Positions 28,005 through 37,826 of a DNA stretch of 64,000 bases are shown one piece after another. The stretch is from positions 2,633,406 to 2,697,405 of the forward strand of contig NZ_CP089466.1 of assembly GCF_021233415.1 (NCBI RefSeq), read 5' to 3'. The notes below the pieces were generated by a model. It saw only the letters and a list, made by a program, of their open reading frames with translations, did no database searches and was not told the origin of the DNA. Every line of letters starts with the position of its first letter. The first letter of the stretch is position 1. A program made the translations under genes and the position numbers. Origin of the DNA: Halobacterium litoreum (GTDB taxonomy: Archaea; Halobacteriota; Halobacteria; Halobacteriales; Halobacteriaceae).

Positions 28005-28250
28005 ATGCGAATCGAGTTCGACCGCGACACCTGCATCGGGATGTTCCAGTGCGTCGCGGAGTGGGGCGACGGCTTCGAGCAGGACGCCGACGCCGGGAAG
28101 GCGATTCTAGTCGAGGGCGAGGAAGTCGAAGAGGACGTGTTCGCCCGGGAGATTCCCGAGGACGCCGAACTGGACGCGAAGTTCGCGGCGCGCTCGTGTC
28201 CCGTCGACGCCATCGCCGTCTACGACGACGACGGCGAGCAAATCGTCTGA
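28005..28250 (+). CDS. Ferredoxin with one [3Fe-4S] cluster motif
   Basis: The 81-residue protein has MRIEFDRDTCIGMFQCVAEW, with Cys10 and Cys16, and a distal SCPVDAI with Cys65. Met13 sits where the second cysteine of a 4Fe-4S motif would be, so only three ligands are present, as in [3Fe-4S] ferredoxins such as those that serve some cytochromes P450. Acidic throughout. It diverges from the MutS-like gene with about 120 bases between the starts. Confidence 0.8.
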   Translation: MRIEFDRDTCIGMFQCVAEWGDGFEQDADAGKAILVEGEEVEEDVFAREIPEDAELDAKFAARSCPVDAIAVYDDDGEQIV

Positions 28251-28323
28251 GCGGGAGCGAGCGACGCCGAGGCGCGCGCTCGGCCAAACACTTTTCACTC
28301 GACGCCCTGTACTGTGTGGTAGC

Positions 28324-28428
28324 ATGTGCCACCCGTGGGAGGAAGTCCCCGTCTGGGACACCGCCGACGTCGAGACGGAACACGAAGACGGCACCGAGGA
28401 CGTCCAGCGCGAAGTCGCGCCGTCCTGA
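28324..28428 (+). CDS. Possible 34-residue protein
   Basis: An ATG at 28,324 opens a 34-codon frame reading MCHPWEEVPVWDTADVETEH and then an acidic tail ending REVAPS, with a TGA at 28,426-28,428. Acidic composition and third-codon GC bias are as expected for a haloarchaeal gene. An AT-containing TTTTCACT element lies about 30 bases upstream. No family is recognised. It sits between the ferredoxin gene and the convergent mdh gene. Confidence 0.4.
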   Translation: MCHPWEEVPVWDTADVETEHEDGTEDVQREVAPS

Positions 28429-28484
28429 CTGCGCGACGGCGGCGCTGAGCGCACTCGAAAGAACAGAGAAGCGACGCGGCGTCG

Positions 28485-29399
28485 TTACGAGATTTTGTCG
28501 TACTGCTCGGAGAGTTTCTCGGCGGCCTCGCCGAGCTGGTCGCGCTCGTACTCCGTGAGGTCCCACTCCACGACCTCCTCGACGCCGTTCGAGCCGAGTT
28601 TCACGGGGACGCCGAGGCCCACGTCGTCGAGCCCGTACTCGCCGTCGAGCACGAGGCTGCCGGGGAGGACTTCGCCGGTGTCCCGGAGGATGGCCTCGAC
28701 CATGTGAGCGACGCCGGTCGCCGGGCCCCACTGGGTCGCGCCCTTGCGCTCGATGACGTTCATCGCGGACTCCTGGAGGTCCGAGAGAATCTCGGCCTGC
28801 TCGGAGTCGCTGAACTCGGGGTCCGCGCCGTTCACGCGCACCTTCGAGAACACGGGCACCTGCGCGTCGCCGTGCTCGCCGAGGATGGTCGCCTCGACGT
28901 TCTGCACGGGCGCGTCGAAGCGCTCGCTCAGGACGTACCGGAAGCGCGCGGAGTCGAGGCGGCCGCCGAAGCCGACGACCTTGTGGCGGTCGCGGTCGCC
29001 CGTCTCGTAGAGGTGGCGGTTCAGGAGGTCGACGGGGTTCGACGTGGTGACGGTGACGAAGTCGTCGTTGTGCTCCGCGATGGAGGAGCCGATGTCCTCC
29101 ATGATGGGCGCGTTGTCGCCCGCGAGGTCGATGCGGGTCTGCCCGGGCTGGCGCGGGATGCCCGCCGTGATGACGACCACGTCGGAGCCCGCGGTGTCCT
29201 CGTAGCCGCCCTGGTAGACCTCGGTGTTCGAGTCGTAGGCGACGCCGTGGTTCGCGTCCGCGGCCTGCCCGATGGTCTCGTCTTCCTTGTCCGGGATGTC
29301 CACGAACACGAGTTCGTCGGCCACGTCGCGGAGCGCGAGGTTGTAGCCTGCGGCGGCGCCGACCGTGCCGGCTGCCCCCACGATGCTGACTTTCGTCAT
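28485..29399 (-). CDS. mdh: Malate dehydrogenase (LDH-like type)
   Basis: The 304-residue enzyme begins [20 protein letters not shown], with the GxxGxxG NAD-binding loop, and has [11 protein letters not shown] (coenzyme specificity Asp), [19 protein letters not shown], the SNPVDLLN region, and the catalytic [20 protein letters not shown] with the active-site His. It closely follows the well-known haloarchaeal NAD-dependent malate dehydrogenase along its full length. Reaction: malate to oxaloacetate in the citrate cycle. Start ATG at 29,399 gives the expected length. Confidence 0.95.
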   Translation of the reverse strand: MTKVSIVGAAGTVGAAAGYNLALRDVADELVFVDIPDKEDETIGQAADANHGVAYDSNTEVYQGGYEDTAGSDVVVITAGIPRQPGQTRIDLAGDNAPIMEDIGSSIAEHNDDFVTVTTSNPVDLLNRHLYETGDRDRHKVVGFGGRLDSARFRYVLSERFDAPVQNVEATILGEHGDAQVPVFSKVRVNGADPEFSDSEQAEILSDLQESAMNVIERKGATQWGPATGVAHMVEAILRDTGEVLPGSLVLDGEYGLDDVGLGVPVKLGSNGVEEVVEWDLTEYERDQLGEAAEKLSEQYDKIS

Positions 29400-29561
29400 A
29401 TCACGTAAACCACCTCCGGGGAGGCCGTTAAGCGCTTCGATACCCGCACTCCCGGCCCCGAACGCGCCCACTCTCGGGGCCGACAGCCGCCGAACGCCGA
29501 TTCGACGAACGACGACGTTCCGCCCACAGGCTTTTCGACGCTCCCGGCCCTCCACTCCCCC

Positions 29562-30209
29562 ATGAGCGACACGGACGACGGCTTCGACGAGGAGGCCGTC
29601 CGCGAGGAACTCCGCGAGAAGTACGAGAACGAACAGGAAGACCGCGAGACCACCGCCCGCATGAGCGAACTCCTCCTGCAGGGCGCGACGATGACCAACG
29701 ACCACTGCGACCGCTGTGGCTCCCCCATCTTCCGGTACGACGGCCAGTCGTTCTGCCCGACCTGCCAGCACGAAGCCCAGCAAGCGCAGGCCGAACAGGA
29801 GCAGCGAACGCAGGCCGAGCAGGAACAGCGGGCGCAGGCCGAGCGAGCCCAGGCACAGCAATCCCGAACCGAGCAGGCACAGGCTGGCGGCCAGCGGGCC
29901 GACGCGCCAGACCAGCAGGCCGCCGCCGAGCAGCCGCCCGCCGACACCCGCCAACAGCCAGCCGACGCCCAGCGAAGCCAGCCAGCGCCCTCGGCACGGA
30001 CCGACGACCAGTCGCGGGACCAGCGCGCTCCCCAGTCGCCCGCCCGGTCCGCGTCGGGCGGCACGCCGTCGAGCGAAGCCGCCGACGCGCTCGAATCGAG
30101 TATCGCCGCGCTCGCACGCCGCGCCGCGAGCGCCGACGACCCGCGGACCGCCCGCGAGTACCTCGAAGCCGCCCGCGAAGCCGCCGAAGCGCTCGCCGCG
30201 CTCCGGTAG
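29562..30209 (+). CDS. SSSCA1/autoantigen p27-like zinc-ribbon protein with Gln-rich tail
   Basis: The 215-residue protein has an N-terminal helix ([20 protein letters not shown]), then [20 protein letters not shown]...FCPTC, which is the four-cysteine zinc-ribbon of the Sjogren-syndrome/scleroderma autoantigen 1 family. The long middle is rich in Gln, Ala and Glu ([19 protein letters not shown]), probably a coiled coil or disordered region, and the C-terminus is helical ([20 protein letters not shown]). In other archaea this family is linked to cell division or centromere-like roles only by name; the function here is unknown. Confidence 0.8.
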   Translation: MSDTDDGFDEEAVREELREKYENEQEDRETTARMSELLLQGATMTNDHCDRCGSPIFRYDGQSFCPTCQHEAQQAQAEQEQRTQAEQEQRAQAERAQAQQSRTEQAQAGGQRADAPDQQAAAEQPPADTRQQPADAQRSQPAPSARTDDQSRDQRAPQSPARSASGGTPSSEAADALESSIAALARRAASADDPRTAREYLEAAREAAEALAALR

Positions 30210-30257
30210 CCGACGGTCGGCGAAAACGGTTATCCCGGGAGCCATACACCTCTCTGT

Positions 30258-30650
30258 ATGGACATCCTCGTTCCCGTCGACGGCTCGGACTGCAGTTTCC
30301 GCGCGCTCGACTTCGCCGCCGACATGGCGCCCCGGTACGACGCCGACCTCCACGTCGTCCACTTCGCGGAATCCGAGACCGACGCCACCGACGCCGTCCG
30401 CGACCGCGCCCGGACGCTCCTCGACGCGCAGGGCGTCGACGCCGAACCCGAAGTCACCACCGACGCCGACTTCGAGTTCCGACCCGGCGACCGCGTCGGC
30501 GACGACATCCTCTCGCTCGTCGACGAACGCGGCTACGACCACGTCGTGATGGGCCACCACGGCGCCGGCACCATCGAGCGCGCCATCCTCGGGAGCGCCG
30601 CCGAAACCGTCCTGCACGCCGAGAAAGTGCCGGTGACCGTGATTCCGTGA
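30258..30650 (+). CDS. Universal stress protein (UspA family)
   Basis: The 130-residue protein [20 protein letters not shown] has the USP N-terminal motif (DGS) and ends with [20 protein letters not shown] and [15 protein letters not shown], which contain the ATP-binding Gly motif (G-x2-G-x9-G-S). Typical of the small haloarchaeal USPs. It stands alone with a short AT-containing promoter region upstream. Confidence 0.9.
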   Translation: MDILVPVDGSDCSFRALDFAADMAPRYDADLHVVHFAESETDATDAVRDRARTLLDAQGVDAEPEVTTDADFEFRPGDRVGDDILSLVDERGYDHVVMGHHGAGTIERAILGSAAETVLHAEKVPVTVIP

Positions 30651-30676
30651 GTTCGCCGCGACGTTCCGCGAGCGCG

Positions 30677-33118
30677 CTACTCCGGCCGGTAGTCCGTCCC
30701 GACGACTTCGCGCACGCGCTCGGCGGTGACCTCGCCGACCCCCGAGGCGTCCTGTAGGTCCTCGACGCTCGCGGTCATCACGGCCTCCACGCTGCCGAAC
30801 TCGCCGAGCAGCGATTGGGCAGTCACGGGGCCGATGTCTGCAATCGAGGAGACGACGTACTCCTGTTGCTCGCCGAGCGTCTTCGCCGCCTTCTCGCCGT
30901 GCGCGTCCACTTCGCGGTCGTTCTCGGTCTGCTCGCGCTCCGCGATTGTCCGAATCATCTCCGCAGTGTCGTCCTCGTCTCTCGTGTGGACGACGCTCAC
31001 GCCCCAGTCCACGGCGAGGCTCGCGAGTGTCGCGCGAATCGCGTTCGGGTGGACGTTGCGCTCCGCGTACAGGTCCCCGTCACCCTCCAACAGCAGGACG
31101 GGGCGCGTGTAGTGTCGCGTCAGGTCCTTGGCCTGCTCGAAGATGGAGCGGTCGCCGCCCAGCAGGGTGTCCATGAAGTCGGCGTGGGACTTCCGCTCGA
31201 CGGCGACGCGGTCCGAGAGCACGTAGTCGCCGACGGCCAGCGTCTCCAAGCGCGTCTCGACGTCCTCGCGCTTCGAGAGGTCGCGGGCGATGTTCGAGTC
31301 GAGTTCGCGCTGGTCGACCACCACCTCCACCTCGTCGTCGCCTCCGGCGCGCGCCGCTACGCCCTCGTCGTCCTCGCTCCCGTCGACGTCCTCGGGGTCC
31401 GGTGCGTCGAAGTCCGTCAGCCCGGCCTGCTCGTCGCTCTCGTCGTCCTCGGCGTCGGCAGTCGCCTCCTCGTCGCCACCGACGTCCGCATCCGCGCCGT
31501 CGTCGCCCGCGCTTTCACTGTCCGCGCTCTCGTCGTCGTAGTCGTCGAGTGCCTGCTGGTCGCCGTGCAAGTCACTCTCCAGTTCCTCGGCGACGCCCTT
31601 CAGCGACCGCAGTTCCTCCTCCATCTCCTGCTCGCGCCGGCGCGAAATCCAGAAGTACGCCTCGTCGCGTGTGTCTTCGGCCATCAACACGACCACGCGA
31701 CCCTCGGTCTGTCGTCCGGTTCGCCCCTTCCGTTGGACCGACCGAATCGCCGTCGGCACCGGTTCGAAGAAGAGCACGAGGTCGACCTCCGGCACGTCCA
31801 GTCCCTCCTCCGCGACAGAGGTTGAGACGAGCACCTCGAACTCGCCGTCGCGGAACTCGTCTAAGGTCTCGCGTTGCTCCTTTTGGGTCATCCCCTCGCT
31901 GCCGTCGGCGTCGCCCTGCCCGACGAACCGCCGCGTATCGAAGTGGTCGCCGAGGAAGTCGGTCAGGGCCTCCGCGGTGTCGCGGGACTCCGTGAACACG
32001 ATGACGCGGTCGCCGCCCTCGATGCCCAGCGTCTCCGCGAGCAACATCCGGGCCTTCCGGAACTTCGGGTGGAGTCCGTCGAAGTCGTCTGCGATTCGCA
32101 TCGCCTCCTTGACTTTCGGCTCGGAGACGAGGCGTTGGCTCGCCTTCGACGCGCCCGACGACCGGGCGGCGTTGCGCTGGCGCTCGAAGTACCGCCGGAC
32201 CGACTCCACGCTCTGGGTCTCGACCAGTTCGACGGCGCGCTTCAGTTTCATCACCTCCGCGTGGACGCTCATTCCCTCGTACCCCTCGCTCTGGTCGTTG
32301 TCGATGAGTTGCTGGAGTTCGGCGCGAATCCTGTTCAAGTCCTTCTGGGAGATGTCCGGGCTCGACGCCCGCGTCACCCCCAGGTCGCGGAGTTTCTCCA
32401 GTCGGTCCTCGATGACCTCGTTGACGGCGTCCCGAATCTCCAGGACGTCGTCGGGCAGTTGGATGCGCTCCCACTGCACGTCCGTGTCGTACGTGTGCTC
32501 GCCGACGTCCGCGTCGTCCTCGGTCATCACCTCCACGTTCGCCACGCCGAGGTTCTCGCAGACCGTGCGGATGTCCTCCTCGTTGCCGCCCGGCGACGCC
32601 GACATCCCCGTCACCAGCGGGTCCGCCGCGTCCGCGTGGTAGCGCTCCGCGATGTACGTGTACGCGTAGTCGCCGGTCGCGCGGTGGCACTCGTCGAACG
32701 TGCAGTGAACGACGTCCCGCAGGTCGATTCGCCCGCCCACGAGGTCGTTTTCCACGACCTGGGGCGTCGCGACGACGACGCGCGCGCTCGACCACATCTC
32801 CGCCCGGTCGTCGGGCCGCGTCTCCCCCGTGAACACCACCACCTCGTCGTCCGGCACCGCCAACGCCTCCCGGTAGAACGCCGCGTGCTGCTCGACCAGC
32901 GGCTTCGTCGGCGCGAGCATCAGCGACGTCCCGCCCGCGTCGTCGTCCAGCCGGTACGCCGTCACCAGCAGGCTCACCGTCGTCTTCCCCAGCCCGGTCG
33001 GCAGGCAGACGAGCGTGTGGTCGCGGCGCGCCGCCGCCGCGAGTTGGAGTTGGTACTGGCGGGCCTCGATGACGCCCGACTCCAGCATCGAGTGGTCGAC
33101 GTGCGCGGACTCCGACAT
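30677..33118 (-). CDS. hef: Hef: XPF-type helicase-nuclease
   Basis: The 813-residue protein combines an SF2 helicase with an XPF-type nuclease. Helicase motifs are [16 protein letters not shown] (Walker A, Thr41-Thr46), [14 protein letters not shown] (DECH box), MSASPGG (motif III), [19 protein letters not shown] and [18 protein letters not shown] (motif VI). A long acidic linker (about 510-600) follows. The nuclease domain has the [20 protein letters not shown] motif (ERKxxxD), and the tail has two helix-hairpin-helix repeats ([20 protein letters not shown] and [18 protein letters not shown]). Hef processes stalled replication forks and interacts with PCNA in other archaea. Confidence 0.96.
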   Translation of the reverse strand: MSESAHVDHSMLESGVIEARQYQLQLAAAARRDHTLVCLPTGLGKTTVSLLVTAYRLDDDAGGTSLMLAPTKPLVEQHAAFYREALAVPDDEVVVFTGETRPDDRAEMWSSARVVVATPQVVENDLVGGRIDLRDVVHCTFDECHRATGDYAYTYIAERYHADAADPLVTGMSASPGGNEEDIRTVCENLGVANVEVMTEDDADVGEHTYDTDVQWERIQLPDDVLEIRDAVNEVIEDRLEKLRDLGVTRASSPDISQKDLNRIRAELQQLIDNDQSEGYEGMSVHAEVMKLKRAVELVETQSVESVRRYFERQRNAARSSGASKASQRLVSEPKVKEAMRIADDFDGLHPKFRKARMLLAETLGIEGGDRVIVFTESRDTAEALTDFLGDHFDTRRFVGQGDADGSEGMTQKEQRETLDEFRDGEFEVLVSTSVAEEGLDVPEVDLVLFFEPVPTAIRSVQRKGRTGRQTEGRVVVLMAEDTRDEAYFWISRRREQEMEEELRSLKGVAEELESDLHGDQQALDDYDDESADSESAGDDGADADVGGDEEATADAEDDESDEQAGLTDFDAPDPEDVDGSEDDEGVAARAGGDDEVEVVVDQRELDSNIARDLSKREDVETRLETLAVGDYVLSDRVAVERKSHADFMDTLLGGDRSIFEQAKDLTRHYTRPVLLLEGDGDLYAERNVHPNAIRATLASLAVDWGVSVVHTRDEDDTAEMIRTIAEREQTENDREVDAHGEKAAKTLGEQQEYVVSSIADIGPVTAQSLLGEFGSVEAVMTASVEDLQDASGVGEVTAERVREVVGTDYRPE

Positions 33119-33484
33119 TCGCAGTGTGGTTGGTCGCTCTCGCGGTTAAGGCTTCGCGTACCGGGGTGAAAGTGGAGTGACTCTGGCTCTGACGCTTGCG
33201 CTTTCGCCCACTGCTGGGAAGCCCCGCGGCTCTGGGCTCGGGAGCCTCGCTGCGCGCCTCGGTCGCTTCGCTTCCTGCGGTGTCTGCTCACGGCGCGAAG
33301 CGCCGTTCGCACGGGCCGAGGCGGCGTAACCGCCTCGCGGCTTACGTCGGCTGCCGTCGCCCAGAGCCACGCCCCTTCCCGAGCCCCACCCTACTGGTCG
33401 TCGAGTAGCAGGATGCAATCGGTCGTCGAATCGTGCGAAGCCATCGGCTGTCGTGTGTGCGTGACTGTTCGACAAAATCCCGGG
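33119..33484. other. Gene-free, hairpin-rich spacer
   Basis: No protein-coding frame with haloarchaeal composition is present. Two perfect hairpins are visible: GGCGC-GAA-GCGCC and GAGGCGG-CGTAA-CCGCCTC, both near 33,290-33,345. Further inverted pairs are GGCTCTGGG (about 33,229) with CCCAGAGCC (about 33,360) and GGGCTCGGGA with TCCCGAGCCC. Also present are TCGCTTCGCTTCC-like repeats. The spacer resembles the element at 2255-2598 and may be a miniature mobile element or a folded transcript end. Confidence 0.5.
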
Positions 33485-34042
33485 CTATATCGCCTGCGCG
33501 AGCCACATTGCGGCCGCCGCGCCGAGCGGGATGCTCGCGTTGTCGTCGATGACGTAGCCGCGGACCACGGGCGTCGCGCCGTCTGCGAGCGTCGCCGCGA
33601 GCGCGCCCGCGACGGCCGCCGCGAACGGCACGTCGAGCAGGCTGGCGATGCCCAGACAGATGCCGAACGTCGCCAACAGCACCCAGCCGCGTTTCACGCC
33701 GAGTTCGCCGCGGGAGAGCAGCCCGCTCGCGGGGTCCGCGAGCATCAACATCAACAGCGCCGGCACCGCGATTGCGGGGGCGAACAGCCACGCCGTCGCC
33801 GTCGAGGAGAGCACGTAGAGTGCGTACCCCGCGGGGTTGTCCTGCTCGTAGTCGCGAGTGAGCGCGTCGAAGATGCGCCAGTTCACGCGCCCCGACAGTC
33901 GGAGCGCTTCGAGAACGAGTGCGATTACCGACCCGACCACGAGGAGCCACTGCACGACCGCCCACTGGACCACGCTGGCGAGGTACGCCGCGGGGACGAC
34001 GGCCCCGCTCGCGTGTACCAGTCGGCGGCCGAGTTCGCTCAC
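33485..34042 (-). CDS. Dolichol-kinase-like (CDP-dependent lipid kinase) membrane protein
   Basis: The 185-residue protein is highly hydrophobic with about six transmembrane helices. It carries the motifs LVLEALRLSG, LADPASGLLSRGELG and LADGATPVVRGYVIDDNASI, as in the dolichol kinase/phytol kinase family, which use a nucleoside triphosphate to phosphorylate polyprenols. In haloarchaea this would support lipid-linked glycan synthesis. It begins with GTG inside the last bases of glyS (GTGA overlap), so it is translationally coupled to the synthetase gene. Confidence 0.8.
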   Translation of the reverse strand: MSELGRRLVHASGAVVPAAYLASVVQWAVVQWLLVVGSVIALVLEALRLSGRVNWRIFDALTRDYEQDNPAGYALYVLSSTATAWLFAPAIAVPALLMLMLADPASGLLSRGELGVKRGWVLLATFGICLGIASLLDVPFAAAVAGALAATLADGATPVVRGYVIDDNASIPLGAAAAMWLAQAI

Positions 34043-35766
34043 AGGTCGGCGAACGTCGTCTCGCCGTCCCGGAGCGCCGGCAGCAGTTCCGTGAGGTCGT
34101 CGGCCGCCACTCGGGTCTGCTCGGTCGTGTCGCGGTCCCGCAGGGTGACCGTGCCGTCCTCCAGCGTGTCGTAGTCGACGGTCACGCAGTACGGCGTCCC
34201 GACCTCGTCCTGCCGGCGGTACCGGCGGCCGATGTTCCCGGAGTCGTCGTAGGTCACCGACAGCCCCGCCTCGCGGAGGTCGGCCGCGAGGTCGCGGGCC
34301 GTGTCGCCCATGTCGTCTTTGTCCATCAGCGGGAACACGCCGACGGTCGTCGGCGCGACTTCGGCCGGCAGACGGAGCACGTCCCGTTCCTCGCCGTCCA
34401 CTTCGTCGGCCTCGTAACTGTGCGCGAGGACGGTGTAGACGGCGCGCCCGACGCCGAACGCCGGTTCGACGACGTGGGGAACGATGTGGCGGCCCGACTC
34501 CGTGACCTCCTCGACCGAGAAGCCGGTTTTCTCCGTCGGGACGGCGTACGCCTCGCCGTCCACTTCGACGGTCACCTCGTCGCCGTCGAACGCCGCGCGG
34601 TCGCGCTCCGCGAGCGCTTCGAGCGCGTCCGCCACGGCCGCCGCGTCGCCGCCGAACTCCGGCCCGAGGTACGCCATGTCCGGGTCGACCGTCGCGCGCT
34701 CGACGGTCTTCGGCTCGTCGTACTGCTTGAAGACGGTGAAGTTGTCGTCGGCGTGGTCGGCGTGCTTCGAGAGGTCGTAGTCGGTACGGGACGCGACCCC
34801 CTCCAGTTCGACCCAGTCGCCGTCGACTTCTGCCTCGGCGTCCCAGCAGTCCGCCGCGTAGTGCGCGAGTTCACCGGGGAGGTGCTGGCGGAACCGGAAC
34901 CGCTCCATGTCGACGCCCACGCGCTCGAACCACGCCTTCGACCGCGCGAGGAAGTACGCCACCCACTCGCCGCCCACGAGGCCCTCGTCGAGTGCCTCCT
35001 GTGGCGTCAGGTGGACGTACTCCTCGCCCTCGCTCTGCTGGGCGTCGGCGTCGTACAGCGGCAACTCCACGTCGGCCACGCGGTCCAGGTCGGGGCCGTC
35101 GCCCTCGGGGTCCACGAAGTACTCCAGTTCCGCCATCGTGAACTCCCGGGCGCGCAGCAGCGCGTTCCGCGGGCTGATCTCGTTCCGGTAGCCCGCGCCG
35201 ATTTGGGCGACGCCGAACGGCAGTTGGTTGCGCGCGTACTCTTTCAGGCGCGGGAACTCCGTGAACATCCCCTGTGCCGTCTCCGGGCGCAGGTAGCCCG
35301 GCTGACCCGACCCCGGGCCGATGCTCGTCTCGAACATCAGATTGAACTCCTCGACCGGCTGCCCGGCGAGGGGCGCGCCACACGACGGACAGACGAGGTC
35401 GTGCTCCGCGATGATGTCCTCGACCTTCTCGGTCGGGTACGTCTCGGCGTCCTCGATGTCCGTGTTGTCCTCCACGACGTGGTCCGCGCGGTGGCTCTCG
35501 CCGCACTCCGCGCACTCCACGAGCATGTCGTCGAAGCCGTCGAGGTGGCCCGAGGCGAGGAACACCGGCTCCGGCGTCACCGTCGGCGAGTCTATCTCCA
35601 TGTTCCCCTCGCGGGTGACAAAGCGGTCGCGCCACGACTCCTCGACGTTCCGCTTCAGCGCCGCGCCCTCCGGGCCGTACGTGTAGAACCCGGAGACGCC
35701 GCCGTAGGCCTCGTTGGCCTGGAAGAAGAACCCGCGGCGTCGCGCGAGTTCGCTCAGGTCACTCAT
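34039..35766 (-). CDS. glyS: Glycyl-tRNA synthetase
   Basis: The 575-residue class II enzyme charges tRNA-Gly. It begins MSDLSELARRRGFFFQANEA and has GFYTYGPEGAALKRNVEESW, CVECAECGESHRADHV and CPSCGAPL zinc-finger pairs, the catalytic RPETAQGMFTEFPRLKEYAR and EISPRNALLRAREFTMAELE segments, and the C-terminal anticodon-binding half ending DLTELLPALRDGETTFADL. Eukaryotic/archaeal alpha2 type. It overlaps the CBS-domain gene by eight bases at its start and the dolichol-kinase-like gene by four at its end, so all three are likely read together. Confidence 0.95.
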   Translation of the reverse strand: MSDLSELARRRGFFFQANEAYGGVSGFYTYGPEGAALKRNVEESWRDRFVTREGNMEIDSPTVTPEPVFLASGHLDGFDDMLVECAECGESHRADHVVEDNTDIEDAETYPTEKVEDIIAEHDLVCPSCGAPLAGQPVEEFNLMFETSIGPGSGQPGYLRPETAQGMFTEFPRLKEYARNQLPFGVAQIGAGYRNEISPRNALLRAREFTMAELEYFVDPEGDGPDLDRVADVELPLYDADAQQSEGEEYVHLTPQEALDEGLVGGEWVAYFLARSKAWFERVGVDMERFRFRQHLPGELAHYAADCWDAEAEVDGDWVELEGVASRTDYDLSKHADHADDNFTVFKQYDEPKTVERATVDPDMAYLGPEFGGDAAAVADALEALAERDRAAFDGDEVTVEVDGEAYAVPTEKTGFSVEEVTESGRHIVPHVVEPAFGVGRAVYTVLAHSYEADEVDGEERDVLRLPAEVAPTTVGVFPLMDKDDMGDTARDLAADLREAGLSVTYDDSGNIGRRYRRQDEVGTPYCVTVDYDTLEDGTVTLRDRDTTEQTRVAADDLTELLPALRDGETTFADL

Positions 35767-36616
35767 CGGTCAGCCCCGCCAGCAAGTCCACGTCCCGCAC
35801 GATGCCGACGAGCTCGTCGCCGGACACCAGCGGCACCTGCTCGATGTCGTTGGTCAACATCATCTGTGCGACCTCGCGGGCGGTCCGGCGCTTCGTCACC
35901 GTCACCACGTCCGCGGTCATGAACTCGCGGACCGGCTCCGCCGGAATCTCCACGTTCCGCGTCGGCAGGTAGCGGCTCCCGGTCGCCTGAATCGACTCCC
36001 ACTTCCAGTCGTCGTCGTCGGCCGCCATCGAGTCGCCCGTGTTGTCCTCGCCTTCGACGACGCGAGCCACCTCGATGATGTCGACCTCGGTGAGCACGCC
36101 CGCCATCTCCGCGTCCTCGCCGAGCACGACGCTGTAGGGCACTCGCGCGTACGAGATTTCGCGCTCCGCGACCGGCAGCGGCGTCTCCACGTACGTCGTG
36201 TTCACGTCGCGGCGAGCCAGCCCGCCGACTTCCGTGTCGCCGTCCTCCTCGCCGTCCGCGATGGCCCGCACCACGTCTGTCACCGTCACGATGCCCTCCA
36301 GTCGCCCGTCCGCGACGACCGGCACGCGGCGCGCTCCCGTCGACAACATCAACGACGCCACCTCCGGAATGGTCGCGTCGCTCGTCGTCGTCGGCGCGTC
36401 CCGCATCAGCATCGCCAACTGGTCTTCCTCCGGGCGCTCGATGAGGTCGTCCCGAGAGATGAGTCCGCGGTACCGCTCGCCGTCCTCGGACGGCTTCACG
36501 ACGGGCACAGACGAGAACGCCCGTTCCTGAATGTACTCCAGAATGTCGTCCCGCGTCCCCGGCAACTCGACCGTCACTACGTCCTCGCGGGGCGTCATCG
36601 CGTCAGCGACGTTCAT
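35759..36616 (-). CDS. Protein with four CBS domains
   Basis: The 285-residue protein is made of two CBS pairs: DAMTPREDVVTVELPGTRDD...YRGLISRDDLIERP, TTTSDATIPEVASLMLSTGA...GIVTVTDVVRAI, a degenerate third (PLPVAEREISYARVPYSVVL...GVLTEVDIIEV), and FMTADVVTVTKRRTAREVAQ...LVGIVRDVDLLAG. No catalytic domain is attached. CBS pairs bind adenine nucleotides and act as energy sensors. A plausible partner is the translation machinery gene it overlaps (glyS), but this is inference only. Confidence 0.88.
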   Translation of the reverse strand: MNVADAMTPREDVVTVELPGTRDDILEYIQERAFSSVPVVKPSEDGERYRGLISRDDLIERPEEDQLAMLMRDAPTTTSDATIPEVASLMLSTGARRVPVVADGRLEGIVTVTDVVRAIADGEEDGDTEVGGLARRDVNTTYVETPLPVAEREISYARVPYSVVLGEDAEMAGVLTEVDIIEVARVVEGEDNTGDSMAADDDDWKWESIQATGSRYLPTRNVEIPAEPVREFMTADVVTVTKRRTAREVAQMMLTNDIEQVPLVSGDELVGIVRDVDLLAGLTDE

Positions 36617-36682
36617 GTGGGCGTCGTACTCTCCCCACGCATTTGTAGGCTACGACACCGCGTTACGCGTCCACACGCCGAC

Positions 36683-37282
36683 TCAGAAGAACTCCAGTTC
36701 CGCCGGGTCCTCCGGCAGCTCGTCGGCGCGCGGGAAGAACTTCTCGTAGCCGTCGTGGCGGAACGCGCCGAGTCGCGTCCCGTCCATCGTCCGGACGAAC
36801 GTGAACATCTCCCCCTCCTCGCGGGCCGCGAACGCACACATCGCGATGTCCTTCAAGTGGTAGCCGCCCGCCAGCAGGATGACTCGCTCGGCGTCCGGGT
36901 CGCGCAGTTCCTCCACGATGAACGCGTCAGACTGCACCTCGGCGCGGTACACGTCGTACTCGGGGTAGTCGCCCGCCTCGAACGCAGCGGCGAACTCGCT
37001 CCCGTCGTCGTCCGCGACGACGAACTCCATCCCGTACTCGCCGTCCGGGTCGTTCGTGTCCCGACCGATGGGGCCGGCGTCCACGGACGCGATTTCGGTC
37101 ACCTCGTACCCCTCCTCGCGTCGCTCGTCGGCGAGCGCGTGCATGTCCTCCAGAGTGTTCGACCACGCGTCCTTCAACTGTCCCGCGTTCGCGGACATCT
37201 GCTCGACGCGCTGGTGGTGCTCCTGGAACGTCTCGTCTTCCTCCGGCACCTCGTCCTGCTCGGTCGTGGGGGAATCTACCAT
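36683..37282 (-). CDS. Conserved haloarchaeal protein (DUF7529-like?)
   Basis: The 199-residue acidic protein has a helical N-terminus (EEDETFQEHHQRVEQMSANA, LKDAWSNTLEDMHALADERR), then EVTEIASVDAGPIGRDTNDP, EYGMEFVVADDDGSEF and FTFVRTMDGTRLGAFRHDGY. No catalytic motif is visible. I recall similar haloarchaeal proteins as DUF7529 but the number is from memory. It is read in the same direction as the CBS-domain gene and lies 66 bases upstream. Confidence 0.65.
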   Translation of the reverse strand: MVDSPTTEQDEVPEEDETFQEHHQRVEQMSANAGQLKDAWSNTLEDMHALADERREEGYEVTEIASVDAGPIGRDTNDPDGEYGMEFVVADDDGSEFAAAFEAGDYPEYDVYRAEVQSDAFIVEELRDPDAERVILLAGGYHLKDIAMCAFAAREEGEMFTFVRTMDGTRLGAFRHDGYEKFFPRADELPEDPAELEFF

Positions 37283-37355
37283 GTCGCCGCGTTATCGTCT
37301 CGCACTCAAGAACCTTCCGTGCCGAAACCGAACGCGACGCCCGACGACGCGGGCG

Positions 37356-37823
37356 TCAGGGGCCGATACCGAACACTTGCTCCATCACCAGCGACGTCCC
37401 CAGCATCGTCAACGCCGCGAGCAACATCCGCACGCCGGTGGCGAACCGGTCGTCGGGCTCCACTGGCCGGAACCGCGCCGGCGGCAGGCGCTGTACGAAC
37501 CGCTGGAACGCCGACTGGCTGTCCTCAGCGAACTCGCCGAACACCGAGAACCCCTCGTCGCCGTCGCGCCACGGCCGGTCGGGCAACAACAACACCGTCG
37601 CCGCGCCCAGGCCGAGCCATCCGAACACGAACAACCCGTACTTCACGCCCGGCGCGACACGCCCGCCGACGGCGAGCGTCGCGACTGCGGACACCGTCAC
37701 GAACAGGCCCGTCGCCGCGAGCACGTACGTCACGGTGTCGAGGACCTGGCCGAGGCGGTCTGTCGGCGCGTCCGTCACGCCGGACGTGCCCGGGCCGGAG
37801 CCCGGATTGGAGGGCGTCGACAT
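37356..37823 (-). CDS. Haloarchaeal membrane protein (DUF7555-like)
   Basis: The 155-residue protein has a Gly/Ser/Pro-rich N-terminus, two central hydrophobic helices (VTYVLAATGLFVTVSAVATL and KYGLFVFGWLGLGAATVLLL), an acidic loop (EGFSVFGEFAEDSQSAFQRF) and a third C-terminal helix (GVRMLLAALTMLGTSLVMEQ). No catalytic residues are evident. It follows dppF by only three bases, so it is likely the last gene of the dpp transcript. Confidence 0.65.
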   Translation of the reverse strand: MSTPSNPGSGPGTSGVTDAPTDRLGQVLDTVTYVLAATGLFVTVSAVATLAVGGRVAPGVKYGLFVFGWLGLGAATVLLLPDRPWRDGDEGFSVFGEFAEDSQSAFQRFVQRLPPARFRPVEPDDRFATGVRMLLAALTMLGTSLVMEQVFGIGP

Positions 37824-37826
37824 CGA

